A stretch of DNA of 64,000 nt from Catenovulum sp. 2E275 (GTDB taxonomy: Bacteria > Pseudomonadota > Gammaproteobacteria > Enterobacterales > Alteromonadaceae), in contig NZ_JAOPFU010000013.1 in the NCBI RefSeq assembly GCF_025515275.1, forward strand, positions 1 to 64,000, read 5' to 3'. Under the pieces are notes generated by a model. The model was not told the DNA's origin and made no database searches. It saw only the letters and a list, made by a program, of their open reading frames with translations. Below are positions 19,607 through 29,760 of the stretch, piece by piece; within the stretch, counting starts at the first letter, position 1; every line of letters begins with the position of its first letter. A program made the translations under genes and the position numbers.

Positions 19607-20370
19607 TGAGTTACACAATTATAATCCCCGCTCGTTTTGCATCTACTAGATTCCCAGGAAAACCTTTAGTTGAAATAGCAGGCAAAACTATGCTGCATAG
19701 GGTATATAAGCAGTGTAAAAAAACTACAGCGAATCGTGTTGTAATTGCAACAGACGATGACCGAATTGCTGAGGAAGCTGATAAAATAGGGGCTGAAATT
19801 TGTATGACGGACTCAGAACATCAATCTGGCACAGCTAGAATTGGTGAGGTTATCCAAACACTTGGTATTAAAGATGATGAGATTGTAGTTAATGTTCAGG
19901 GAGACGAACCTTTTATTCCAAGTGCAGTTATCGAGCAAGTAGCAAGTAATATGGCTTTATATACTGAAGCTGATATGGCTACATTAGCGGTCCCAATTGA
20001 AGATGCTGAAGAAATATTTAATTCTAATGCAGTTAAAGTTGTGACTGATAAAAACGGTTATGCATTATATTTTAGTCGAGCGCCGATTCCTTATGACAGA
20101 GACCAGTTTTCAAAGCAGAGTATAAAACAACTTAGCCCTATTTATTTACGTCATATAGGTCTATATGCTTACCGTTCCTCTTTTGTTAAACAGTATCTAA
20201 ATTGGCCTGCTTCCCCATTGGAAACCATTGAATCTTTAGAGCAACTTAGGGTATTGTGGCATGGCGAAAAAATTCATGTCGGTATTGCAAACGAAAAACC
20301 TCCTGCTGGAATAGATACACCTGATGATCTAGAACAAGCAATTAAATATCTGAAAAATAAAAAGAAGTAA
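19606..20370 (+). CDS. kdsB: 3-deoxy-manno-octulosonate cytidylyltransferase
   Basis: KdsB activates KDO to CMP-KDO for attachment to lipid A. The 254 residues show [36 protein letters not shown] and [12 protein letters not shown], all conserved. The length equals the family norm (about 250). It closes the msbA-lpxK-ycaR-kdsB operon, and the DUF1244 gene follows 5 bases later. Confidence 0.97.
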   Translation: MSYTIIIPARFASTRFPGKPLVEIAGKTMLHRVYKQCKKTTANRVVIATDDDRIAEEADKIGAEICMTDSEHQSGTARIGEVIQTLGIKDDEIVVNVQGDEPFIPSAVIEQVASNMALYTEADMATLAVPIEDAEEIFNSNAVKVVTDKNGYALYFSRAPIPYDRDQFSKQSIKQLSPIYLRHIGLYAYRSSFVKQYLNWPASPLETIESLEQLRVLWHGEKIHVGIANEKPPAGIDTPDDLEQAIKYLKNKKK

Positions 20371-20375
20371 AAGAA

Positions 20376-20666
20376 ATGATAAATAAACAAGAACAAATTG
20401 AAGCTGCCGTTTTACGACGTTTATTAAAACATTTAGATGACAATAAACAAGTTCAGAATATTGAATTAATGAATCTTGCTAACTTTTGTCGTAATTGTTT
20501 GGCTAAATGGTACAGCGCAGAGGCTCAACATTTAGGTGAATCGGTGAATTATGAGCAAGCTCGTGAAATAATTTATGGTATGCCATACTCAGAATGGAAA
20601 GAAAAATATCAGGAGCCTGCAACCGCAGAGCAATTAGCTGAATTTAATAATAAAAATAAATCATAG
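20376..20666 (+). CDS. DUF1244 family protein
   Basis: The 96 residues contain the family core AAVLRRLLKHLDDN, then VQNIELMNLANFCRNCLAKWY and YGMPYSEWKEKYQ. It is small, soluble and of unknown function. It sits 5 bases after kdsB and so probably belongs to the same transcript. Confidence 0.88.
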   Translation: MINKQEQIEAAVLRRLLKHLDDNKQVQNIELMNLANFCRNCLAKWYSAEAQHLGESVNYEQAREIIYGMPYSEWKEKYQEPATAEQLAEFNNKNKS

Positions 20667-20694
20667 ATGGATAATTGTTAGAGTGTATTAGTTT

Positions 20695-20751
20695 GTTTAG
20701 CTCTTTTCTATATTAAATATTACTTTAGTCGTATTTAATATAAAGCTAAAT
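20695..20751. repeat. AT-rich long inverted repeat after the kdsB operon
   Basis: The inner arms TATATTAAATA (20709-20719) and TATTTAATATA (20732-20742) are perfect complements. Outer arms TTTAGCT (20696-20702) and AGCTAAA (20744-20750) extend the pairing. It lies between the DUF1244 stop and the hybrid kinase. It could be a terminator without a classic T run, or a regulator-binding site. Confidence 0.6.
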
Positions 20752-20842
20752 AAACCAAATTTTAAATGATAATCAAATGTTTTATATGCTCTAAAGTTAG
20801 ACTTCTACAAAAAGCTAAAATGACGTCGATTAAGGGAATTGA

Positions 20843-23800
20843 ATGCAAAAAATAATACAGTTTGCCATAAACACTTTTTTGTTTTTCTGTTTGTCATTTG
20901 CTTATGCGGCAGAGCCTGTCCTAGATTTAGAAAAAATAAAACTCAGTGAACTCGATAATCAAGATTTATTTGCTAGTCAGGCATTCTATAGGACAAGCGA
21001 ACCATTTCCAGAAAATACGGATCGTCTTTCTGATTGGCTCGTTAAATTAAAACCCCATGAAACAATCCAATTCGATGGTGATACTGTCTGGTCTGTACAT
21101 CGGCTATATAATGATAGTCATTCATCCCAATGGACTGCTTATGTTTTCGGTTCAGCTGTGGAATTTATTGATTTTAAACTATACCCATTAAATACCTCTG
21201 AACGACATTTTTTTGAGCCCCAATCAGCGCAAACTGGATATTTTGCGGATCATGAAATTCCGTATCATTATACTGCTACTTTTAAGCTTGCTCCTGAAAC
21301 CGAATATTTATTGGTGACCAGACTTTCAAGTGACTTCTTTTTTGCTCCATTAAAGTTGCAATTTAAGCCAAGAGAACAGTTCATTACGCAGTTCAAATTA
21401 GAAAATGCAATTATTTTATTGTGCTTTGGAATTGGTGTGGCATTGACATTATATAATCTATTTATATATATGGGGTCACGCGATAGAGTGTATTTATATT
21501 ATGCTTTATTTTCTGCTAGTTGGATTTGGGGATGGGGACATACTTTTAATTTACCTGAAGAATGGTTTGGGATCCGTTACCCCGGTTTTTTGATGACTGG
21601 TTTTGTTCTATTACCTCTTTTTAATGCCTTATTTTTTATAAACTTTCTTAAAGCTCGCGATACCAACCCTATCTTATCTAAAATAGGGTTAGCAATTGGG
21701 ATTATCGGACTTGCTTGTGTTCCTATTGCAATAGAATCTCCCGCGATAGGATTAATTGTCGCATCAATTGGTACTGCCGGCATGTTGATTGTTGGATTTA
21801 CGCTTGGTATTAAATCTTTACTAAATGGTTTTAAGCCAGCTCGGTATTTCTTACTTGCTTATATTATGCTGCTAACTCCAAATATGGTGGGTAATTTGAT
21901 GAATATGGGCGTAATTCCCAGTATGAACGTCAATATTTATCTACTGGGCTTAATTGGTAGCATGTTAGATGGATTATTATTGGCTTTTGCTATGGCTGAT
22001 AATGTTCGGTTAGTAAACAAGCGTAACCGTGAGTTAAACGACAATCTCGAAGAACAAATAGCACAACGAACCAAAAAGTTAGAAAAAACAACCCAAGAAT
22101 TACGAGAAGCCAATCAGGCCAAAAGTCGATTTTTAGCACAAATGAGCCATGAAATTCGGACTCCAATGAATGCAGTTATCGGTTTAAGCCAACTAGCCAT
22201 GCGTACTCCGTTAAATTTTGAACAAAAAGATTATGTCAGTAAAATAGCTAGTTCTGCAGATATTTTACTTGGCATCATTAATGATGTGCTGGATTATTCA
22301 AAAATAGAAGTTGGTAAACTGAAAGTCGAAAGTATTAACTTTAATCTATCTAGGTGTATTGAACGGGCTGTGAGTTTATGTTCACTTAAAGCGGATACCA
22401 AAAATATTGAGATTATTCTCGACATTCAGCCTAATGTTCCTAAATTCATAGAGTCAGATCCGCTTAGACTTCAACAAGTTTTAGTTAATATTATTTCCAA
22501 TGCTGTGAAATTCACAGACTTTGGGCATGTTAGTATTCGTGTAAATGCCAGTGAACTACAAAATGATGAATATAAGCTTGAGTTTGCGATAGTTGATACC
22601 GGTATTGGAATGACAAAAGATCAGGTTGATAAATTGTTTACTTCCTTTACCCAAGCTGATGAATCTATTACTAGAAAATATGGTGGTACAGGGCTCGGCC
22701 TCGCTATTAGTAAAGAGCTAATTCAATTACTCGGTGGTGATATTTGGGTCAATAGCAAACCTGGTGTCGGCAGTGCATTTCATTTTTATATCAATGCTAA
22801 AGCGACTCAAAAAGAAATTAACCTGGCAAAATTTAGTATCAAAGGAAAGCCTTTAAGTGTCTTGATTGTTGATGATAACCAAGTTGCTTGCGATGTTATT
22901 GCTGAGCTATTTAAGCGGCATCAAGCCAACATTAAGATTGCAAAAACAGGGATTCAAGCAATTAATGAGTTACAACAGTCTATTATAGAAAACTACCACT
23001 ACGACTTAGTAATTATGGATTGGAAGATGCCTGAAATGGATGGCATTCAAGCTGCTAAAATGATTAAAAAAGAGCTCAATATTAAACATTTACCAGCAAT
23101 TCTTATGGTTTCAGCGTACGATAAAGATGAAGCAAGGAAGTTAGGGAAATCAGCAGGGATCGATGCATTTATCGAAAAGCCAGTAAATGAATCTGCTTTA
23201 CTAAATGCATTAACTGAATGTTTAACGCTTGATTTACTAGAGGAAGATGAAGAATGTTTTGATCAGGAGAATAAATCTAAGGTTGTTGATTTATCAAATG
23301 TGAAATTGTTATTAGTTGAAGATAATAAATTAAACCGTCAAGTTGCAGCAGGCTTTTTGCGTCATACAGGAATACAAATTGATATTGCTGAAAATGGTTT
23401 ACAGGCAATCGATAAAGTACTAAATCAAACATTTGATTTAGTGTTGATGGATATCCAAATGCCCGAAATGGATGGATTAACAGCGACTCAAGAGATTAGG
23501 AATATTGAAAGATTTGCTGACTTGCCGATAATTGCAATGACAGCTCATGCAATGGAAGGGGATAAGAAACGTAGTTTAGATGCAGGTATGAATGATCACT
23601 TAACTAAGCCTGTCGATCCCAATGAACTTTATCGCTGTATTATTAAATGGGTTAATAGGGAAAAAATTAATCCAGTCATTGCTAAAGCAAAGACTAAATC
23701 TAAAATAGATAGTACAGACAGTCAGCTATTTAGTTTGCAAACAATTGGTTTATTGGATGTAGCCGATGCTTTAAATAAAATGCATGGGAAAAAAGCACTT

Positions 23801-24346
23801 TATATTGATTTATTGATTACTTTTATTGAAGAAAATCAAAGCCTTGTTGAAGAGTTAAAGGCGCTAAAATCGCAAGAGCAATTCAATACACTTAAACTTA
23901 AAGTTCATTCACTTAAATCAAATGCAGCTTACATAGGGGCTTCTCAATTGTCTAAAGATGCTGCCGAGGTTGAATCTTTACTTGAAGCTAATGAGCCATT
24001 TGAGTATGAGTTCCAGGCAATGTTAGAGAAACTTTCTAGTTTAGTTATAGCTTTACAAGATATTTCCCCCCAGATGCCGGATAATACTTTCACTAAAAAA
24101 GAAACCGCTATACATAAAGTATATTCATCTGATGATGTTGAAAAAATATTTGTTCAGATAAGTCTTTATCTAAAGGAATCAAACGCAAAGGTTGAAGATT
24201 ATATTAGTGATTTGAAGCAGTTAGCTTTTCAGCTTGAAAATGGTGATATTGTTGAAGAGTTAATTCGTTTAATTGATGATGTAGAATATAAACAAGCCCT
24301 TAATTTAATTGAAGAAAATAAATATAATTTGCAACTATCAATGTAA
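20843..24346 (+). CDS. 7TMR-DISM hybrid sensor histidine kinase with two receivers and an HPt domain
   Basis: In order, the 1167 residues hold a signal peptide, a periplasmic DISM extracellular domain (about 40-185), seven membrane helices (about 190-395) and a coiled coil (400-430). Next come HisKA with His436 in MSHEIRTPMN, HATPase (NAVKFT, DTGIGM, GTGLGLAI), receiver 1 with Asp near 726, receiver 2 with Asp870 in LVLMDIQMPEMDG, and an HPt with His1022 in HSLKSNAAYIG. A full multistep phosphorelay is thus contained in one chain. The output regulator is not adjacent and the ligand is unknown (DISM domains often bind carbohydrates). It is transcribed alone. Confidence 0.93.
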   Translation: MQKIIQFAINTFLFFCLSFAYAAEPVLDLEKIKLSELDNQDLFASQAFYRTSEPFPENTDRLSDWLVKLKPHETIQFDGDTVWSVHRLYNDSHSSQWTAYVFGSAVEFIDFKLYPLNTSERHFFEPQSAQTGYFADHEIPYHYTATFKLAPETEYLLVTRLSSDFFFAPLKLQFKPREQFITQFKLENAIILLCFGIGVALTLYNLFIYMGSRDRVYLYYALFSASWIWGWGHTFNLPEEWFGIRYPGFLMTGFVLLPLFNALFFINFLKARDTNPILSKIGLAIGIIGLACVPIAIESPAIGLIVASIGTAGMLIVGFTLGIKSLLNGFKPARYFLLAYIMLLTPNMVGNLMNMGVIPSMNVNIYLLGLIGSMLDGLLLAFAMADNVRLVNKRNRELNDNLEEQIAQRTKKLEKTTQELREANQAKSRFLAQMSHEIRTPMNAVIGLSQLAMRTPLNFEQKDYVSKIASSADILLGIINDVLDYSKIEVGKLKVESINFNLSRCIERAVSLCSLKADTKNIEIILDIQPNVPKFIESDPLRLQQVLVNIISNAVKFTDFGHVSIRVNASELQNDEYKLEFAIVDTGIGMTKDQVDKLFTSFTQADESITRKYGGTGLGLAISKELIQLLGGDIWVNSKPGVGSAFHFYINAKATQKEINLAKFSIKGKPLSVLIVDDNQVACDVIAELFKRHQANIKIAKTGIQAINELQQSIIENYHYDLVIMDWKMPEMDGIQAAKMIKKELNIKHLPAILMVSAYDKDEARKLGKSAGIDAFIEKPVNESALLNALTECLTLDLLEEDEECFDQENKSKVVDLSNVKLLLVEDNKLNRQVAAGFLRHTGIQIDIAENGLQAIDKVLNQTFDLVLMDIQMPEMDGLTATQEIRNIERFADLPIIAMTAHAMEGDKKRSLDAGMNDHLTKPVDPNELYRCIIKWVNREKINPVIAKAKTKSKIDSTDSQLFSLQTIGLLDVADALNKMHGKKALYIDLLITFIEENQSLVEELKALKSQEQFNTLKLKVHSLKSNAAYIGASQLSKDAAEVESLLEANEPFEYEFQAMLEKLSSLVIALQDISPQMPDNTFTKKETAIHKVYSSDDVEKIFVQISLYLKESNAKVEDYISDLKQLAFQLENGDIVEELIRLIDDVEYKQALNLIEENKYNLQLSM

Positions 24347-24420
24347 TTTGTGTTGATTTCGATTTTCTTTTTGTGCTTCTTTACCCACATCCATGTGTGG
24401 CAAGAGAAATGATGAACTTT

Positions 24421-24456
24421 ATGCATGTTCTACATGCGTTTTATGTTTTGCTTCGG
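24421..24456 (+). terminator. weak terminator candidate after the hybrid kinase
   Basis: Short hairpin GCATGT-TCT-ACATGC followed by GTTTTATGTTTT, 75 bases beyond the kinase stop. The stem is only about 7 bp. Confidence 0.35.
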
Positions 24457-24561
24457 TATCTTGATTAACCTATAAGGCTATTTTAAAGCGATTTCTAGCT
24501 CTAAAAAGCATTGAGGTAGAACAAAAACTAGCACATAAAATGTCATTGGATTGAATCAACG

Positions 24562-25731
24562 TTAACCAAATATTGAACGTAGTAAACCTATCACTTGATC
24601 AATACTTTTACCGTTTTGTACTTCAGTAATAATGGATTCCCGTTTAGCTTTTAAATAAGCAGGGATATCATCACCGGCAAGCGCTCTGTCGACTAAAGCT
24701 TCAACCGACTCTTTGGTTCTGCGTCTACCGCCGGTTGAGCCGCTGGATTTGCTATTTTTTAGCGGTTTATTTTTGAGTTTTAGATAGTTTGAATTTTCGG
24801 CAGTTTGTTCATCTGCAAACATAAATAAATCAATTAAAATCGCTCGGTTTTGCCAAATTTGTTGCTCGGTTTCACCTTCTGATTGCGCTTGTTTCCACCA
24901 AGCGAACTGGCGCATAGTTAAAATTAAATCCTGCCAGTAGCCGTTAAAATCTTTATTATTAAATTTTGCAATCGCAAAACCCTGACAAATTAAATCCAAA
25001 TTTTGATTAGTCAGAGCAATAAACTGATCGGGTCTGCGCATTGCTAATAAACGGGTTGCTGGAATCAAAGGGGCATCTAATTCTTGTTCACTGAAAATAG
25101 CCTGATAATCACGAACAAAGTTTTGATAATCAGTAAGGTTAACTTCACCTTCAAGTGGAATATGTTGCAAAGCTTGCTCAAAACGAGAGGCATTAAGCTG
25201 CCATAATTCGTGAAAAGGTTTGTTATTTTTAGTGGAGCAAAACCATTCACAATCAAACTGATACACACTCGGATCATGTTTGGCGGTATGTTTGCCAGCC
25301 AAACATAATAAATCTTCGTCGATCATTTCACTAAAAGCACAATTTTGTAATGTTTGGCAATGAGACAATAGCCTTAAACGCTCATCTAACGCATGTAACT
25401 GAGCTTTTTCCTGAATAAAACCGGCAAAGACTGGCCAGGGTGCAATTCTTAACATTTTTAGCTGGCTGGCACTAATTGCATTGCTTAATGTATCTTGTAA
25501 TTTTTTTAATGGCGCAAATTGTTCAGGCTCTAATAAATCTAGGTTTAGATCTTGACTACACAGGCGGTAAAATTCTTCGCTCCAAGCTAAAAACTCGGTT
25601 GGTCGGTTTTCAACTTTCACAGCCATTAAATTTAAGCTGATTTCCTGAGCGTGTTTTAAAATTGTTTGATAAGTCTGGCTTTCATATTCAGACAGCGACA
25701 TTTTTACTGGGGCGGCTAATAACTTTCGCAT
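24562..25731 (-). CDS. hypothetical protein (389 residues)
   Basis: I do not recognise a family. The protein is soluble, with no signal peptide. Residues 1-330 look largely helical. A segment RPDQFIALTNQNLDLICQGF near the middle resembles a structural motif seen in some nuclease-associated proteins, but this is weak. A low-complexity basic/Ser linker with GRRRTKESV follows, and the last 60 residues read like a short separate helical domain. It is divergent from the YegD-like Hsp70 across 197 bases, so a chaperone-client link is possible but unproven. Confidence 0.7.
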   Translation of the reverse strand: MRKLLAAPVKMSLSEYESQTYQTILKHAQEISLNLMAVKVENRPTEFLAWSEEFYRLCSQDLNLDLLEPEQFAPLKKLQDTLSNAISASQLKMLRIAPWPVFAGFIQEKAQLHALDERLRLLSHCQTLQNCAFSEMIDEDLLCLAGKHTAKHDPSVYQFDCEWFCSTKNNKPFHELWQLNASRFEQALQHIPLEGEVNLTDYQNFVRDYQAIFSEQELDAPLIPATRLLAMRRPDQFIALTNQNLDLICQGFAIAKFNNKDFNGYWQDLILTMRQFAWWKQAQSEGETEQQIWQNRAILIDLFMFADEQTAENSNYLKLKNKPLKNSKSSGSTGGRRRTKESVEALVDRALAGDDIPAYLKAKRESIITEVQNGKSIDQVIGLLRSIFG

Positions 25732-25928
25732 CTAACTTTAATAACTCTGTGGCTACATGGTTTTACAGGGGGCGAGATGATACGCGGTTATTTAGTATAG
25801 GCAATCTTTAAGCGATAATTTGTGTTTAAACGGTTATTTTTAAATCAGCCGACGCATTAATCAGGGAAAATGATTGTTCGTACCAGGCTAAATCGGTAAG
25901 CTAGCATGTTTTTGTAGCGGATTTTTGT

Positions 25929-27299
25929 ATGGCAACTGTTGGTTTTGATTTTGGTACTTCTAATTGTGCATTAGGGATAATGCACTTGCAGCAACCAACT
26001 TTAATTGAGTTGGGTGAGCATGGTCGTTATATACCATCCAGTTTATATAGTGCCAGCCGAGATACCATAGTGAATTGGTTACATCAGCAATTACCGGCAG
26101 AGCAGCAAACCGAGTTTGCGCAACAAAGACGCCCAGCTCTACAAAAAGGTCAGCGTGAGTTAGCCGAACTTAAATTAGATGGGTTAGATCCTAACTTATC
26201 ATTTGGCTTACAGGCATTAAAACGGTATTTAGAAGACCCTCAAGAAGGTTATTATATTAAATCCCCTAAATCTTTTTTAGGTGCCTCTGGGTTAGTTAAA
26301 CCACAAATTGAATTATTTGAAGATTTAGTCGCCGCTATGATGAGCCATCTTAAAAGCTGTGCAGAATCAAGAATAACCCAATCATTAGATAATGTTGTTA
26401 TTGGCAAACCGGTTAACTTTCAAGGATTAAAAGGCGATGAAAGCAATCGCCAGGCGCTTGAAATTTTAACCAAAGCAGCTAAACGGGTAGGCTTTAAACA
26501 AGTTGAATTTCAGTATGAGCCGGTGGCTGCCGGTGTTGAGTTTGAAGCCAGCTTAACTAGCCAGAAAAAAGTGCTGGTGGTTGATATTGGCGGCGGAACC
26601 AGTGATTGCTCTATGCTGCTAATGGGGCCGAATTTTGTTAATCAGCTTGATCGCAGCCAGCATATTTTAAGTCATAGCGGGCAAAGAATAGGCGGTAATG
26701 ACTTTGACATTCAATTATCTTTGCATGGTTTAATGCCTCAATTTGGTTTAAATGAAATCTTTAAAACGGGCAAACCTATGCCTAGAAAAGCCTTTAGCGA
26801 CGCAGTCGAAATCAATAATATTGTTGCTCAAACGTATTTTTATAGTGCGGAAAATGCCCGTTATTTGGCACAATTGGGCAGAGACGCTGCTGCGCCGCAA
26901 ATCATTGCCAGACTACAAGCGGTTCAAAAACAAAAATTAAGTCATCAACTTGTTAATTTGGCTGAATTGGCCAAAATTGAATTAACTGAACATGATAAGC
27001 ACTCAGTTGATTTATCTTTTATCGAAACGGATTTGTTTGAAACTTTATCGCAGGATGATTTAGCACAAGCTAATCAGAGAAATTTAACCGCCGTTGGTGA
27101 GTTAATTAACGAAGCGATTTTACAAGCTGGTTGTCAGCCTGATATTGTATTTGTGACCGGCGGCAGTGCAAAATCGCCTGTGCTGAGCCAATATATTCAA
27201 AGTCAGTGCCCGGCAGAAACCGAATTAGTGATTGGCGATTATTTTGGCAGTGTAGCCTCTGGATTAACCCGCTGGGCAGAACGAATTTATACTCTGTAG
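25929..27299 (+). CDS. yegD: Hsp70-family chaperone-like ATPase, YegD type
   Basis: The 456 residues form only the actin-like ATPase fold: phosphate 1 loop GFDFGTSNCALG, connect 1 and phosphate 2 loop VVDIGGGTSDCSM, and adenosine motif VFVTGGSAKSPVL. No substrate-binding domain is present, as in E. coli YegD (450 residues). Client and co-chaperones are unknown. A UDG-family gene follows 11 bases later and is probably co-transcribed. Confidence 0.9.
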   Translation: MATVGFDFGTSNCALGIMHLQQPTLIELGEHGRYIPSSLYSASRDTIVNWLHQQLPAEQQTEFAQQRRPALQKGQRELAELKLDGLDPNLSFGLQALKRYLEDPQEGYYIKSPKSFLGASGLVKPQIELFEDLVAAMMSHLKSCAESRITQSLDNVVIGKPVNFQGLKGDESNRQALEILTKAAKRVGFKQVEFQYEPVAAGVEFEASLTSQKKVLVVDIGGGTSDCSMLLMGPNFVNQLDRSQHILSHSGQRIGGNDFDIQLSLHGLMPQFGLNEIFKTGKPMPRKAFSDAVEINNIVAQTYFYSAENARYLAQLGRDAAAPQIIARLQAVQKQKLSHQLVNLAELAKIELTEHDKHSVDLSFIETDLFETLSQDDLAQANQRNLTAVGELINEAILQAGCQPDIVFVTGGSAKSPVLSQYIQSQCPAETELVIGDYFGSVASGLTRWAERIYTL

Positions 27300-27310
27300 A
27301 ATAGAGCTAT

Positions 27311-27889
27311 ATGGGTCTGATTATGTCATTTGAAACTCTGCACCAACAAATATTAGCCTGTCGGCATTGTCAGGCGCAGCTAACACCAAATCCAGTTTTG
27401 CAGATTAACCCCAAAGCTAAAATTTTAATTGCCGGACAAGCGCCGGGCAGAGTGGCAGATAAAGCCAATAAACCGTTTGCGGATGCCAGTGGTAAAAGAT
27501 TAAAACAATGGCTGGGGATCAATGATGATGTTTTTTATGATCCAGCTCAAATCGCTATTTTACCTATGGCTTTTTGTTTTCCCGGCAGTGGCAAATCAGG
27601 TGATTTAGCGCCGCCAAAAATTTGTGCTCAGCTCTGGCGAGAAAAAGTGTTAGCCTACTTAACTGAGGTTAAATTAACCATAGTGCTGGGTCAATATGCT
27701 CGTGCTTACCACCTTGGTAAAAATAAACTTAATTTGACTCAAGCGGTTGCCGAGCAAAATTTAACAACAGATAAAACTATTTTATTGCCTCATCCAAGCC
27801 CACGAAATCAGCACTGGTTTAAACAAAATACGTGGTTTGAAAGCGATTTATTACCACAATTGCAGGCACAAGTTAAACAACTTATCTAA
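27311..27889 (+). CDS. uracil-DNA glycosylase family protein
   Basis: The 192 residues have the UDG superfamily layout: N-terminal CRHCQ, the water-activating region AGQAPGRVADKANKPFADASG, and the C-terminal LLPHPSPRNQHWF. The arrangement resembles COG1573-type UDG-like proteins, but only one Cys pair is seen, so an Fe-S cluster typical of family 4 is doubtful. Actual glycosylase activity is therefore uncertain. The ATG at 27323 (MSFETL) is a plausible alternative start. Confidence 0.8.
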   Translation: MGLIMSFETLHQQILACRHCQAQLTPNPVLQINPKAKILIAGQAPGRVADKANKPFADASGKRLKQWLGINDDVFYDPAQIAILPMAFCFPGSGKSGDLAPPKICAQLWREKVLAYLTEVKLTIVLGQYARAYHLGKNKLNLTQAVAEQNLTTDKTILLPHPSPRNQHWFKQNTWFESDLLPQLQAQVKQLI

Positions 27890-28012
27890 ATTGTTTTGAT
27901 TAAGATTAAATACTCAACCGTTAAATCTACCGATAACTGATCATTTTTGCGTTTACATTTGGTATTATATACCTTAGCTATTTTTCTTTTTAATTATTGA
28001 TCAGGAATATTA

Positions 28013-29713
28013 ATGACAACTAACGCAGTGCATTCTTCCCTCATTCAACAGTTACAAGCTATTGTTGGTGTTAAGTCTACCATTACCGATGAGGCCAAAA
28101 TGCAGCCTTATTGTAAGGGTTTTCGTTTTGGTTCTGGTAGTGCGTTAGCTGTGATTAGACCGACTTCTTTACTTGCTATTTGGCAAGCGTTAAAAGCATG
28201 TGTTGAAGCCGATGTTATCGTGATTATGCAGGCCGCTAATACTGGCTTAACGGGTGGCTCTACGCCAGACGGTAAAGATTATGATCGGCCAATCGTGATT
28301 ATCAGCACTATGCTTATCAGCGACATTCAATTAATTGATAATGCTAAACAAATAGTGGGTTTAGCGGGTGCAACTTTATTTGGTTTAGAAGACGTATTAA
28401 AACCTTATGGTCGTGAACCACACTCAGTAATAGGCTCATCTTGTATTGGTGCTTCTATTGTGGGGGGGATTTGTAATAACTCTGGGGGCGCTTTGGTTCA
28501 GCGTGGGCCGGCTTATACTGAATTATCTTTGTTTGCACAAATTGATGAGCAAGGCCGACTATCTTTAGTGAATAATTTAGGTATTCACTTAGGCGATACT
28601 CCAGAAGAAATCCTGACTAATTTACAAAATAAAAATTATTCTGAGTCAAATATTGAATACGGTAAATTACGTGCATCCGATAATGAATATCATGAACGAG
28701 TACGTGAAATTGATGCCGATACGCCATCGCGCTTTAATAACGATGGTCGTCGTTTGTATGAAGCGTCTGGCTGTGCCGGTAAGCTCGCTGTATTTGCCGT
28801 TCGTTTAGATACTTTCCCAATTCCTGAAAAGTATCAGGTATTTTATATTGGTACTAACGATGCGAATGTACTCGGAAAAATTCGCCGTGATATGTTATCA
28901 ACTTTTAAAAACTTACCTGTTTCGGGAGAGTATTTACACCGCGACTGCTACGATGCTTCTAAAAAGTATGGTAAAGATACCTTTTTAGTTATCAATAAAT
29001 TAGGTTCAAAGTTTATTCCAAAAATGTTTGCGATGAAGCGCAGCGTTGATCGCATTGCCGAGAAATTTTCATTTTTGCCTTCCAAATTTTCTGATCGGGT
29101 GATGCAATATTTAAGTTACTTGTGGCCAAACCATCTACCAAAAAGAATGGAGGCTTATCGGGCGCAGTATGACCATCATTGGATTGTTGAAATGAGTGGT
29201 GAAGGTGTTGATGAAGCCAGAGCTTATTTCACCAAGTTTTTTAAAGAGCATGATGGTAATTATTTTGAGTGTACTAAAGATGAAGGTGAAAAAGCGATTT
29301 TACACCGCTTTGTCGCCGGTGGCGCAATAGGTCGGATGCATGCAATGCGCTCGCATGAGTTGGGTGCTGTCATGACAATTGATGTGGCATTTCCGCGTAA
29401 TGAAAAAGAATGGTTTGAGCGTTTACCAAAAGAGCTAGACGATCAAATTGCAGTTAAGTTGTATTACGGTCACTTATTTTGTCACGTGATGCATCAAAAC
29501 TATATTATGAAGAAGGGTGTTGATGCTAAAGCAGTTAAGCAGAAAATACTTGAAACATTTGATGAGCGTGGAGCAGAGTACCCAGCAGAACATAATGTTG
29601 GTCACGAATATTTTGCCAAAGATGCACTTAAATCTTTCTACAAAAAGTTAGATCCTACTAACTCATTTAATCCAGGGATCGGCAAAACCAGTAAATGTAA
29701 GCACTGGCATTAA
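28013..29713 (+). CDS. dld: quinone-dependent D-lactate dehydrogenase
   Basis: Dld oxidises D-lactate to pyruvate with FAD and passes electrons to the quinone pool at the inner membrane. The 566 residues match E. coli Dld (571). The FAD-binding part has MQAANTGLTGGSTPDG and IGSSCIGASIVGGICNNSGG. The membrane-binding C-terminal domain includes HRFVAGGAIGRMHAMRSHELG and ends PGIGKTSK. It is monocistronic, with unusual palindromic DNA downstream. Confidence 0.95.
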   Translation: MTTNAVHSSLIQQLQAIVGVKSTITDEAKMQPYCKGFRFGSGSALAVIRPTSLLAIWQALKACVEADVIVIMQAANTGLTGGSTPDGKDYDRPIVIISTMLISDIQLIDNAKQIVGLAGATLFGLEDVLKPYGREPHSVIGSSCIGASIVGGICNNSGGALVQRGPAYTELSLFAQIDEQGRLSLVNNLGIHLGDTPEEILTNLQNKNYSESNIEYGKLRASDNEYHERVREIDADTPSRFNNDGRRLYEASGCAGKLAVFAVRLDTFPIPEKYQVFYIGTNDANVLGKIRRDMLSTFKNLPVSGEYLHRDCYDASKKYGKDTFLVINKLGSKFIPKMFAMKRSVDRIAEKFSFLPSKFSDRVMQYLSYLWPNHLPKRMEAYRAQYDHHWIVEMSGEGVDEARAYFTKFFKEHDGNYFECTKDEGEKAILHRFVAGGAIGRMHAMRSHELGAVMTIDVAFPRNEKEWFERLPKELDDQIAVKLYYGHLFCHVMHQNYIMKKGVDAKAVKQKILETFDERGAEYPAEHNVGHEYFAKDALKSFYKKLDPTNSFNPGIGKTSKCKHWH

Positions 29714-29726
29714 TCTATTACGCATT

Positions 29727-29760
29727 TCTATTGCACTCTGGCCCATCAGAGTGCAATAGA
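29727..29760. repeat. perfect 14-bp inverted repeat after dld
   Basis: The arm at 29727-29740 and its exact complement at 29747-29760 flank a six-base loop GCCCAT. No T run follows on either strand, so it is not a standard terminator, although it might end or stabilise dld mRNA. Its last three bases overlap the terminal repeat of the MITE-like element. Confidence 0.8.

Noticed and set aside
29727-29760. Rho-independent terminator for dld
   Set aside because: The stem is perfect but no T run follows on either strand, so it was kept only as an inverted repeat.
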